Origin: Combretum micranthum
Taxonomy: Eukaryota > Streptophyta > Magnoliopsida > Myrtales > Combretaceae
Direction of reading: 5' to 3'
Assembly: GCA_024138025.1 (NCBI GenBank)
Contig: JAMXBD010000971.1
Location: 62,001-126,000 of the forward strand
Length of the DNA stretch: 64,000 nt
Shown here in pieces: positions 10,985 through 23,199 of this stretch (the first letter of the stretch is position 1; each line of letters starts with the position of its first letter). The position numbers were made by a program, and so were the translations under genes. The notes beneath the pieces were generated by a model. The model had not been told where the DNA came from. It did no database searches and saw only the letters and a program-made list of their open reading frames with translations.

Positions 10985-11835
10985 ATCCAATTTGATGAAC
11001 AATAGATTATGGAAAAAGAGTGTGTGCCACCTAGTCTATCTTATAGAGCATGTTCCATTGACTTACTTTAGATGAAGGTTCGATATCAATAGACCGAAAC
11101 CTAACAGTATAAACGAGGATTCGATATTTGTAATAGAGCAGGAACCAAAGTCTTACATATCATACACCATAATCAGTATATCATACTTTTCATTATACTA
11201 CATAATTCTGTTTACATGATAAAATGGAAAGAAAAGATTGTGAACAATTTATGTGGGCGCAATAATATACTTGTTATCGAGGCATAGATTAATACAGCAT
11301 TTTTAAAATTTGCTAAGTTATACAATTTGCGTGTGATTAGGTTAACAAATTTGTAGAAAATGAGAAATTATCTAATTAGATCTTAAAAAGTAGTTCTGGA
11401 AACTCGTTAATGGAACTATAAAAGGTATCAAGAAAGGGAAAAATAAGAAAGAAGAAGAACAAGAGGTGTAACTGTTGTGGGATTTTAAAAATAATGATAT
11501 TCCAATAACTTAAATGGGAGTAGACAAAGCAATGAAAGGAAAAATATTATTCTCTTTTTCTACAGTGAATACAAATTAAAAGCAATTGCATCTCTATATT
11601 CAAAATATATATAAGTAGACCAAGTATATGAGAAAATAAGGGAGTTCTATGATTTCATGAACTATCCTACCTAAGATTATGTTTTCTTTGCAAAGGAGTG
11701 ATTCGAGTTAATGAAGCACCATTCTCATTTTCTTTTATAATGAAAGCCTACAAGAGGCCACAAAGCATTTTGCTATCTTTTTGTTTTCTTAAGGGTTTCT
11801 TACCGTGGAGGCTAACAGCTCTTTTTGAGTATAGG
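10985..11835. other. Intergenic, nothing recognised
   Basis: AT-rich sequence without coding similarity. Its last five bases (atagg, 11831-11835) are the target duplication of the adjacent solo LTR. Confidence 0.6.
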
Positions 11836-14800
11836 TGACACGCCCCAATAGAGTTTAGAGTGTCAACATTCCACCACGTATAACACTTAAACGTTATACA
11901 CAAAGGCTACAATTAACTAAAAAAGTTTCTAACCAATTTTAAATTTAAGAAATCATTATTCATATTTTGCAAATAATACTATCTAATGAAATTTTACATC
12001 CAAAGTCATCAAAAGTAGTTCCTTGAAACCTTAAAATACAAATATAAACTCTTAGCAAGTAAAAATTAAAATATCTCACATGTCTAAGTGTCAAACTCAT
12101 CCAGTCTCTCACCAGTATTCAAACCATACTTAACGTAATAACAACAATCCATATAAATCCATCTTCAATACCTAAAAAGGTAGAGGAGTGAGCCGAAGCC
12201 CAATATACAACAATGAAAACACACATGATATGGTATACGCACCTAGACTATATGCAATGCAATAACCAATGGTTTAAAGTTATTATTTAAGGAAACCCAA
12301 ATCAACATAGGAGTACTCACACTCCATAAAACAAGCCATGGGAAGTTGATTAAGGCAGAACGAATACCTTAACCTCCTATAAGAACATTCTATGTAATAG
12401 CCTCGTTTAGGGTTCACAGCTGTTACGCATCTCCATTTATTTCAGTCCATAGTTATATGCTAGCTCAATCAGCACCCATAGTCGTGAACTATATATACTA
12501 CTTCTCACCGAACATAAATAGACATTATCCCGATACCATTTGCCACATCAGCTACTTACCGAGCCACCAACAATAGATCAATAAAGGAATAAGAGTGGCC
12601 TAAGCACCTAACTACCGTGCTGACATTGTCTAGTAAGGTTGTTGCTCCTGACCTGGATTAAACGACACATGCACAAAAAACACACTCAATTATTAAGTCG
12701 TCATTGAAATTAGTTCATTTAAGAATGCCTACCCTAAGCAAACAATACGCATGTTACTGCATATCTGATAAAATAAAGATATTCTAAAATAGATGATATG
12801 ACAAGCTTAATCAATAATATATATCTATTCAATAAAAATCGTCTTACATAAGATTTACAATAACAATTCACTCATCAACCAATATTTGTTTTATTAATTA
12901 GTCAAATTAAAAGTCATATATATATGGCATATATTCTTAATTAGGATCTAACTTACTTCCTATAATGTATTAGGCCAACAATTAGCTTCAAATCCAAAAG
13001 TGACAAATTTAAATATTAAATCTATTAGTATGCGTTAGAGTCCATGGTAAGTTAGTAATATTTATTAAACACATATTTGTATTATAATATATAGTCTAAT
13101 ACGTATACCTATTTGTTCTGATTTAGCTCATTATGTTATATTATTTAATTACTCAACTTAAAATTTTTATATTTAGATTTAATTCGATTTTAGTAATTTA
13201 ATACATTATCACATTATTTTTATTGTTTTTAATTCAATCTACAATTTTTTTTCATCAATTCAACATAATTATAACATCAAATTAACCAATTAAATCATCA
13301 AGTACAAGTTTAAAATATTCACGAATTAAGCACGCTATCACAATAGTAATTAAAAATTCGTAATTAAATTGCATAAATAATAATTTATCACTTTCGAATG
13401 ATTTCATGCACTATAACATGTATAAATTCAGCCTAAGATCATAACCAATACAAGTCTTTTATTTATTTTACAAATTTCTACACAAAATTAGCGCAAATCA
13501 ATGATTTAGATTAACATAATATGCATATTCATACATATACTGTCTAGTACTTAATATATTCTATGAAAACATCTTAAGAGCATACTCAAATTTTAGATTT
13601 AAGATTATAGCATATTTTTTGCATGTAATATCATGAATTTTATTCCTTCAATTAGTTCAAGATCAACTTTCACATACATGCATTAATTTAAGCACATAAT
13701 CATAATTAAGTAACATCATAAACATAAATTATATAGATGCAAATCTGACATACATATAAATCTTATTATTAATCTCCTTTATTCAATATTAAATCAATTT
13801 ATATTATATATATTCACATGCATACATATCATCAAAATCAATCTAACATCAAGATGCAATTTAATAATCAATCAACATACGTATTAATTCATAAAATTGA
13901 ATATACTTACTAAGAATGCAAAAATTCAATCAATCTTTTGATCCACAACTACTACTACTCGCGTGCAATTTGAAGATGCTTCTTATGCTAACCTCAAATT
14001 CCAACCTCGATTTATCTTGAGAATGACCTAAGAATTGAATTGAAGATAGAGATCAGATTTGACATTGAATAGATGAAGAATGAGTATGAGCATTAGGAAT
14101 TTCTTTACCATGTTAATGCTTAATTTGGTAGGGATTATTGATGGATAAAAGAGACTAAGAGAAGATGTTTTTTTTTTTTCCTTTTGGAGTGTTTGAGTTA
14201 ATTTTTTTTTTTTTAAGTAGAAGAGAAGAGAGTGGGTGATAATTTTAATGGAAGAAAAAGGAAGAGAGATGAAATCTTTGATGTTGGATGGAATAATCCT
14301 AGAAGATGTAGAATGTATAGGTGAGAGGATTTTGTGTATATATGTCAGAGAAAAGATTTGGTGTATCTTGTGGTATGATTTGAGAAGATTTGGTATGTGT
14401 GTGTGTATATGAGAAGAAAGATTTGTTGTAGATTTCTATTGATTCTATAACATCTAGTGCTTAAAATTATGAGCGACTTTATGTGATTTTGTAAGGATTT
14501 TATGATGAATTTTGATCCATTAGGTATGTGTATTAATTAGGGAAAGTCAATATCAAGTGACATGAGTTAGTATGTGGGTTAATTAAAGATAGTAATGTTT
14601 GGAAATTTATAATTAAGAATTGATTTATTATAGAAATCAAGGATATATAGATTATTTTGGATAAGGATTAGAATCTGTTTAATCTACTTTCCAATCAAAT
14701 TCAATTAATACTCTATTATGTTAATTTAGTACAATACTTAATTCAATTTAGTTTATTCTTTTAATCTATCTAAATTAAGTGATTCTTTATAATTTAACAT

Positions 14801-14932
14801 CTATTTAATTAGCTAAATTATCTAGCTTGTATTAACTAATCAAATATAATTTAAGGTTTTAATTTACCCATATTTTCATGTTAATTAATATTAGTTTCTT
14901 AATTTGACTTGTTGAAAATTTAGGATATTTCA
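11836..14932 (-). repeat. Solo LTR A1 (3.1 kb), long-LTR gypsy-like superfamily
   Basis: Plus-strand left end TGACACGCCCC, right end ATTTCA. It is flanked by ATAGG (11831-11835) and ATAAG (14933-14937); the unmutated ATAGG survives at 15334-15338, beyond the MITE. It shares blocks with the LTRs of H: a GAAGCCCA-ATAcACAACA phrase near 12196, a GGAGTACT..CACTCC phrase near 12310 and a CCCGATACCATTT phrase near 12530. No internal region or second LTR is attached, so it is called solo. Orientation is set by comparison with H, where the GCGTGACA end abuts the primer site. ORFs inside are short and unconvincing. Confidence 0.8.
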
Positions 14933-14940
14933 ATAAGAAA

Positions 14941-15333
14941 AGGGTAAATTATACCAAAAGGTATCAAATGTTGCAAGTAAATTTATTTAAAGTATCAACA
15001 TTTTGAGTAGATCAAAAGAGGGTAAACGTTTGACAAAGTGTATCAAATAATATATCAAAGTTTTATAAAGTTCATTTAAGGTATCAATATTGGATTAGTT
15101 TTCAACTAAATCTCTTAATTTTTCATCAATAGTTAACCATTAATACATTATGTAACTCACTTTAGCAAAAGTTGATACTTTTTTTAACCACTCAAAATGT
15201 TGATACCTTAAATAAACTTATCCCCTAAACGTTGATACCTCCAAATGTAGATACCTCTTTTTAACCACTCAAAACATTAACACCTTAAAGAACTTACTCC
15301 CAAACGTTGATACCATTTAATGTAATCTACCCT
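14941..15333. mobile_element. MITE with AGGGTAAATTA-type termini, inserted on the TSD of solo LTR A1
   Basis: 393 bp with inverted ends AGGGTAAATTATACC and (reverse complement) AGGGTAGATTACATT. Flanked by an 8-bp duplication ATAAGAAA (14933-14940) / ATAGGAAA (15334-15341), one mismatch. The interior repeats phrases such as caacgttgatacc and ttaaccactcaaaa in direct and inverted copies. Non-coding. Confidence 0.8.
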
Positions 15334-15341
15334 ATAGGAAA

Positions 15342-15831
15342 AGCATAAAACAAAACTTCCCTCCATTATTTTCTCATATGTGTTGAGATACATATATATT
15401 AAATGATAAGGGAGTGATAAAATAATGGAATATTATTTGAAATTAATATTTTATTATTCTTTGTCACACATGTTGATTTGTGGTCCCTCCAAATGTCTAC
15501 ACCATATTTACTTAAGTATTTTTCTTAGAACACCAAAATTTGATTGCACTTATAAAATATAGCTTCCAGCCATATTAATCTGTATACTTTTGCTTATGCA
15601 TAGACATAATGTTACTTGGATTTTGCTTACATAGGCAAAAGAATAAAATAGAATCGTTTCTAGTTCTAATTCGTCGTATATCCCAACACTTCTACAATGA
15701 TATCTAATAAGGCTACTAGATTTATCATCCTTGCTAATAATAAATCAATTAATGTCATCCTCCATTGGTGGTGCTAGTAGTAACAACATGGCTATAGGAA
15801 GAATCAGTGGTGGTAGCAACAATATGGCTCT
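15342..15831. other. Upstream region of the receptor-kinase pseudogene
   Basis: AT-rich. Just upstream of the pseudogene start the phrase aacatggct(c/a)ta..ggaagaa occurs twice (about 15785 and 15822), a small local duplication. No clear TATA box was chosen. Confidence 0.5.
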
Positions 15832-18800
15832 ATGGGAAGAAGCAACTCATGGAAGAACTTTTGTGCAGTGATCGTGTTATCTCTCATCTCTACATGTGGT
15901 TTATCCTATCAGTCGAATGCCATCTTTCCTAGTCAATCTATAAATTCCAACTATACCATACTTCCTCAAAATGGAATTTTTAAATTAGGTTTCTTCTCTC
16001 TTGCTAATTCTAGCAATTATTACGTTGGGATAGGGTACACGAGCTTTCCAGTTTTCACTGCAAATAGAAATATACCGATCATTCCATCTTTCAAAGATGA
16101 TGCAAATTTAATTCTTACTAGAGAAGACAATCTTCAGCTCTGGGTTAATGGTCTAATAGTTTGGAGCACTAACACTACTAATTGATCTTAATAAGAATAA
16201 GACATAATATGTGGGAAGACTTATATTATCCTATATATACTTGGCTTCCTAGTGCCAAGATTGGTTTGGATGGGACAAGTGGTAAGACAGAATCAATAAA
16301 TCTTTGATCGGGATTTTATTCTTTTGGGATAGACCTAAGTGGATGAAGTGAATTACTTATCTAGAACTATAGAACCAACACAGCATCAAAGATTACGGCT
16401 TCATATTTCTGAGACATGAGCCTAAGATCTAAGTTGAATGCCACTTTCAATTTTAGTAGAACAAATGGGGTCAATTATGCCACATACCACATAAGTAACA
16501 CTCTACTCCAATTAGATTGATTCTAGATGCCAATGGACAACTATGCCTCTATCTTTGGAACAAGGAAAGTGCTCACTAGCTAAACATTTGGATGTGGCAA
16601 AAGTGTGTCATTTTTATGTTTCTTGCGGAATTAGTGGAATATGCTCCATGTAATATACAAAAAAATAATTTATAATGAAGGAAAAAAATGTCATTTGTTA
16701 AAAAATAAGAGGTTTTTATGGCCCATCCTAATATATATGCATTTATGATATCAAATGGCAGACATGCGATTGGAGCTGCTAGCCTTTCCTACATGGATAT
16801 TGAAGGGTTTTGACAAGTTTTCTTTATAACCTAGCTTTCCTTCTTCTCCAAAATCATTCCTGAGTTGTAGAAATCTCTCAAAACCTCTCTGTTTGTGATC
16901 TTGCATCAAGGGAGATGAAGGTTTAAAATCTAGGTAAGATTGATTCTCTTTAATTCTTTGGAGATTTAAAGGAGATGATATCTCCCTAAAGCTTTCTTTT
17001 GGTTTGGAAGGGAGTTTTGGAGGAAAATAACCTTAAGTTGTTGTCAGAGATTTGTATTCTGCAATCAAAGAGAATCAAGATTCAAAGTTCTAGGTAAGTA
17101 TGAATATTTTCTATCGTTGTGGTGATATAAAAGTGATATTTCTGAAATTTGCTTGAATTATATTGAAGAGAGTTTGGAGGAAGACCTTAAATTGTGGTGT
17201 TTGGGCACTTTGTGATTCGAAAATCCAAAAGAGGAAGGAGTGTATGAACCTGGGATATGTTGTTTCTTTTTAGTTTAAGGTTTTAGATAATGATGGGATT
17301 AGGTTTATTTTATGAAAACATGTTTTGAAACAGTTTTGCTTTTGTGATTCAGGTGTTGTTGGTGAATTAGGGTTTAAGTTCCTAAAACTGTTTCAAGTAC
17401 ATCCTTCCCTTATTTGCTGCTTGTGATTGTAGGTTTAGAATGTACAAATGAATCTAATTCTATATGGCATTAAATTGAGTTTGCTACTTGTTTTTTGCTG
17501 GGTCTAGGAGATCGGGGGGACTGTTGCTATTAGGACGACGCCCTAATGATCTGTGTGTAGCGTTGTCCCTAGTAGAGTTGTGCACAGAGATGATTTTGGT
17601 AGTCTAGGAGTGGTGTGAGTACAGTACCCATGGTGTGTGGGAAGTTCCCAACTCCAATATATGTGTATATTACTATTTTCTATATTGATTGTTTTTGTGG
17701 AGTCATGAGTCACTCCGGGTTTAGGACTAGATGATTCTAAACTATGCTGTTTGTTTGGCTAATTAAAAATAGTAACCTATGCTTATTATATATGATGAGG
17801 CATGTGAATTTGTATGTTTTTTGCTCATATGCATATGTTTTGTGGTATGGTGTACTAGGCCTTTGTGCTCACTCTTTTATCTTCTTTCAGGAATATGTGA
17901 TGATCCCGTAGTATTTGATTTATCTGGATATCATGTTTATGTAGACTATGGGGAGGATGATAGTGAATATGGCATTCCAGTTGATTCTTAGATATCTTGG
18001 ATTTGAGAAAAACCAAAGTTAAAGACTGTTATTAGATATTAAATAGTTTTATGATTATGAAATTTTATGAAATTTTAGGTTTGATTGAAGTTGGATTTGG
18101 TTTATGCCAACTAAGTTATTCAGAAGTTTTGTTATTATGAAATGTTTTTAAACAGGTATCCTTATATGTGAGTATTGAAGTTATATAGTTATATTTGTAG
18201 ATTTGTGGAATAATAACCTTAGTGTGTCCTTATCTAATGAGGATACATGGCAGTTGTAATGCCTTCAAATTAGGACATTACACTCCATGAATCAATACCT
18301 TGTATGTAGTTGTCCCAAAGGTTTTCAACCTAAGGATGCATCATATGGGACTAGCAAGATTATTCTGGGGGTTGTGTCACAAAAAATAAATCACAATGTC
18401 TCAAGGACAAAGATGAATTCATAGGTTTACATAACATTAAAATGCCCTATAATTATCAATTTTTGTCCAGTGAAAGTGTTGAAGTTTGTCAAATTGTCTA
18501 TGCAGCTGATTGCGTTGTTCGGCCTATAGCAATACATTAGGATGCTATCTCAACAATATCATGCAAGTACTGACATGACAATATTTCTTATATTAGGGTT
18601 AGAGAAGCTTCCAAAGAAAGGTGAGAATGCTTATTGATCAATCGTGATGAGTTCATTTACTAGTTTCTTTTGTTAGACTCATACCTTCTAGAAATGTCTA
18701 TAACCCTAATTATATGTGATGAAAATGTGTTTGATAGGGGCAATGAAGGCATTGTGGATCAGTTTAGCACCCTTCATTTGCTTTTTGATCCTTTTTTAAG

Positions 18801-20180
18801 CTCTTATTATATCTATACAAAAAGGGCCACACAAGGAAATAAAGAAATATGTCAAGTAAATTTTCATTTACTTAAAGAACATCCAATTTACTATCATATC
18901 AAATTTACATGGAAGTACACCTACCTTACCTTATGCCAACTCTAACTTAAAGATGAGGCTAAGGATGGAGGATAGGATTTGCTATTATTCACTTAGAAAT
19001 GATTAGTAAGAGACACAAGAGTCAAGTATAAAGTAAGGGTGAAAACAAAAGAAGAAATAGAGATATGACTTTGCCAATATTTAGTTTATTAAGTATCTTT
19101 GCTGCAATAGGTAATTTTTCTTCTTCCAATAAGCTTAGAGAAGGGGGTTTTTGGCTATTATGCAAGGTAAGAAATAACTTATTATTCACCAACTGAAAGT
19201 TATTACAAATAAAATAAAAAGTAAGTTAGTTTTCAATGACACTACCATGCATCTCTTCATTTGAAGGAGGATCAATGGATGCCTTATTTGTTTCTTCCTC
19301 CTATTATACAAAGGTTTGCAACATGTACACAAATGTTTTTGTTTCCTTTCAGGGTAAGTTGCATAATGGTCAAGAAGTAGTAGTAAAGAGACTATTAAAG
19401 CATTCAAGTCAAGGACTTAAGGAGTTGATCAATGAAACAAGGTTGATTGCCAAACTCCAGCACACAAATCTTATCGGACTCTTAGGATGTTGCATTCAAA
19501 AAGATGAAAAGATATTGATCTAAGAGTACATGCCAAACAAAAGCCTTGATTTTTTTCTTTTTGGTCAGTCATTATTCTTTAGACTCTTGAATCCTAGATT
19601 GTTCATGACTTATAATCATAAGAAATTTCGTAGATTGATCTAAAATGAAAAGAACATTAGTATCATGTTTATGGATCAAATGAAAAGGAATAAGTTAGAT
19701 TGGAGTAAACGTTTATTTATAACTGAAGGAATTGGTTAGGGGCTTCTCTATCTCCATCAGGTTAAGAATTATCAATAGAGATTTAAAAGCTATTAACATC
19801 TTATCAAATGTAGACAAGAAGCCAAAAATATCATATTTTGGCATGGCAAGAATCTTTGGAGTAAATCAGTTGCATGTAAATACAGAGCATGGAGTTGGGA
19901 CCTTGTAAGTTCAATTGCTTGAATTATTCAAATTGCCTAGCCTCATTACTCATATTTATTTTTTATTTTGAAAGTTATATGTTCATACCTTCATCTCGTT
20001 TATCATTGCACTTAGTGGATATATGCCACCAAAATATGCTCTAGAAGGCATTTTCTCAATAAAAACATGTCTTTAGCTTTGAATTTTTACACCTATAAAT
20101 ATTAAGTGGAGAAAGAAACAATCATTTTCATCATGAAGATTTCCTAAGTCTCCTTGGTTATATAAGTTGTTAAATTGTCT
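15832..20180 (+). pseudogene. G-type lectin S-receptor-like serine/threonine kinase pseudogene
   Basis: Remnant of a plasma-membrane receptor kinase. The first open piece (15832-16185) gives a signal peptide (hydrophobic VIVLSLISTCGLS) and the start of the B-lectin domain (ILPQNGIFKLGFFS, TANRNIPI, LQLWVNGLIVWSTN), then a stop. Degraded S-locus glycoprotein sequence follows (WEDLYYPIYTWLPSAKIGLD near 16210, LILDANGQLCLYLWN near 16520, CHFYVSCGISGICSM at about 16606-16650). Solo LTR A5 interrupts there and the frame resumes as CSCPKGFQPKDA at about 18310. The kinase (from about 19080) keeps KLREGGF in place of GEGGFG, the VKRL lysine, [10 protein letters not shown] for HRDLKASNIL, YFGMAR for DFGMAR, GYMPPKYALEG, and ends with SGERNNHF...LSLLGYI. 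A GT..AG intron is likely at 19168-19353. Stops and lost catalytic residues make it non-functional. Confidence 0.9.
16649..18282 (+). repeat. Solo LTR A5 (1.6 kb) inside the receptor-kinase pseudogene
   Basis: TGTAATATAC...GACATTACA, flanked by CTCCA (16644-16648 and 18283-18287). It is homologous along its length to A6 at 39960-41932: the shared start TGTAATATACAAA, the GGAGTCATGAG..ACTCC block near 17700, TGTACTA.GC.TTTGTGCTCA near 17860, and the end block. The receptor-kinase frame (..GICSM / NQYLVCSCPK..) reads straight across the insertion when one CTCCA is removed. The ORF at 17779-17991 lies inside the LTR and has no recognised similarity. Confidence 0.9.
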
Positions 20181-21743
20181 TTTCATTTGCATACTGCTAC
20201 TAATGCATTTGATGTCACGCCCCAAAACTGAAGATATGAGTATGCCAAGCTTTAGAACAACTAAAACCCATATAAACCAAATAATCAATAAGAATTTGAA
20301 ATATTTCATATCATTATGAATATCAACATATTAGATCTCTACGATTTTAAATGATTCATTATTAAACTAGAGTAATAATATTTAACTAAAATAGCCATTT
20401 ATTTTATGTCTTGAAACTCTAAAGTGGATTCCCAATCCCATAAGTTGAGGTCATCATCACAGCACATAATCTTGTCTTGTAATTGAAAAAAAATTCCCCA
20501 AGGGGTAAGATGAAGCCCAGTACACAACAACACTAATACATACAATAATGCAACAAGCATTACTTTAGATATTTAATTTAAGTGCAACAAGCAACATAGG
20601 AGTACTTATGACTCCAAGCAACATGACGGTAGAGTCAGGTTCCAATACCACCGCAGCAGTATTAGAGGTTGAAAAAAAGAAAAATAAAAAGTAGTCTCAT
20701 TTGAGGTTCATAGCCGTTATTCAGACACCACCATCACAATCCATCTCTATCATATAGTCTGCCAAGTCTCATAATCCTTAAACTAAGCTTGTAACTTCTC
20801 TCTGTTCAAGTGACCGTTATGCCTGATACCATTTCTTTCATCAACTACCTACTGAGTGACAACCTGATGCCCTAAGAGTCTAACTACAATGTCAAGATTT
20901 GAGACCATAACAAGGGCTGATTCTTCGACTCGAGATGACCAAACAGTAAGCATCACATTTTATTAACTGATTTCACATATTAGTCAGGTCATTAGCAATT
21001 TCTATTCTAGCAAGCAACAAACATGTCGCTGTGTACTTGGAATAGTAAATCACTTGTGATAAAAGTCTAAAATATAGATATAAATATTATTAGTTGAAGT
21101 GATAATGGTATATTAGTACAATGATAGGTGCAAACTATTAAATCAAGTTTATTTCCTATAATATTTCACAGTAGCTGAGGACCTTAAATTTACTTGAGGT
21201 TGTCAATTCACTCTTTAAAAATTTTACTTATTAGCTAGTCCCAAGATAAAATAATTCAATGTCTTAATGACATGATTAATGTGATTACTTTTTTTTTTTT
21301 TTTGTAGCATCATGTGTGGATGTCCTCATAAAAGTGGAGATGTTCCTATTCACAACTATATGCCTAGGAAAAGTACTAGTAATTTCCATTATTTATAACC
21401 AACCATTTATGTGTGTCAATATATATATATCTCCATGAATATCCAATTCGATTTCATCTAACCATAACGTATTCATGTCTTCTTCGATCTTGACTCTTAG
21501 ATCTATCTTATTTATTTATCAAACCCCTCATTGAAACACCAAAAAAATTAAAAAGTAAAAATTAAAATCTAACAACACAATTTAAAAATATTACTTTCCA
21601 AAATTAGGTCATATGTTCACACAACCCTTAACAATTTTCTATATAATCCTTAATATCACCGGATTACAATAAATATTCAAGTTATAAAGCAAAATATCCT
21701 CAATGAAAACATGTTCATATCCTTACTTCATGATCTCTCTTTA

Positions 21744-22056
21744 TGTTGAAAAGTCATCACTAAAATTAGTAATCTTGGTTATTAGCCACTAGTCATTAAT
21801 GGTTTTAATTAAAATCAATTATAACCATAACCATTCAAAGTGTATGGTTTTAATTAATTTCAATTATAACCATTGAAAGTGTATGTCCATAACTTATCTT
21901 TGTTTAGTATAAATATGAATTCAAAGCTTTTAGATTTATTCATTCCACTTTTGTATTTTTATTTGTAATAAACTCATCTCATTTGAGAGTTTTATTATAA
22001 GTTTGAAATGTTAAAGTTTCCAAATTAGCTTCTCTTGTGCTCAAGATTATTCTACC
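21744..22056 (+). repeat. Copia B 5' LTR
   Basis: 313 bp, TGTTGAAAAG...TTCTACC. The terminal CA of the 3' copy has become CC here. A 45-bp unit (ggttttaattaa...) is tandemly duplicated at 21801-21845/21846-21890, which explains the extra length over the 3' LTR. The TATA-like motif agtataaata lies near 21907. Confidence 0.9.
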
Positions 22057-22058
22057 AG

Positions 22059-22070
22059 TGGTATTAGAGC
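22059..22070 (+). promoter_or_regulatory. Copia B primer binding site
   Basis: TGGTATTAGAGC, one substitution from the tRNA-Met complement TGGTATCAGAGC, two bases after the LTR. Confidence 0.85.
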
Positions 22071-23199
22071 TATTTGATCGCGGGTCCTGTTTTTTACAAC
22101 ATTAACGTACAAAACAATTGTATGGGAGAGATTTTAGTTGTGCACAATTTGTACTTGTGAGCATATTGGATTGGAACCAAGCTTACTTGGTGAAATGCGA
22201 GGCTGCTAAAACCAAATCATCATGACAGAATCTATTAGTGTTGGTGTAATAAAAAAATTAAATAGTAACAATTGTAGCATTTGGAGGACCTATATGGAAT
22301 CATACTTGCAGGGTAAAGATCTTTGGGACGTTGTTGCTAAAACGGAGACAACATCACCACCAGAAGGAGATGCTAATAATTTTAAAAAGTGGAAGATTAA
22401 AGTTGGAAAGGCCATGTTTGCAATCAAGACTAGTATTGAAGAAGAGATGATGGAGCACATTAGGGAAGCCACCACACCTAAGGAAGCTTGGGATTCTCTT
22501 GCTTTGCGATTTGCAAAGAAGAATGAGACAAGACTTCAGGTGTTAGAGAATGAACTAATGTCAATGATAGGTTCAAAAAGACTGAGTTTTAAATTTATAA
22601 ATTTTCTAAATCGTTTTCCTTTTAACTACAATCTTACAAGGCAAGCGCACCTATCATATGTAGCATAGAGAAATGATCTAGGTCATATTCCTAGGGAACA
22701 TTGATGAGTACTTCTACTCACACTTTTCCTATTATCAAGCTGAAAAATCATATTTGGTTTTATAGAAATAGAAACTAAACTAAGTCTAATATTCACAAAT
22801 TTCACAGCAAACATACAAAAGGATAAATCAATTCACAAGGTTGCTTGGGTCATGCTTCATCTAAGATCTATTCATGTGACTCAAGAATTTTCTTAAAAAG
22901 TTATGTTGATTATTAAACCATTGGATTCACTAAGTTATGTTAAGGCTTCTCTCAAAGTCAAAAGCACCTAAACCTAAGCCAAACTGCCTTGACTATTAGC
23001 AACTTAGATTTACATAAAGAACAAGAATCCTTCATTTGAAAACCAAACTAATGAAATTCAAAACGAGTGACAGAAGATTTCACCATCCTTATCTCTAGGT
23101 GATTATGAGCCATCTTGATAGGCATGAATTATCTACGATTTTTATGATTGATTAAGTATAAATTTAGGCATTGAGTTATGTTTCTATTTAAAAATTGAT

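Noticed and set aside
17779..17991. 70-residue ORF with hydrophobic start
   Set aside because: Lies inside solo LTR A5. The homologous part of A6 does not keep the frame, so it is chance.
18670..18945. 91-residue ORF between the PAN-like and kinase parts of the pseudogene
   Set aside because: No recognised similarity. It falls where a transmembrane segment and introns of the receptor kinase would be; no support as a separate gene.
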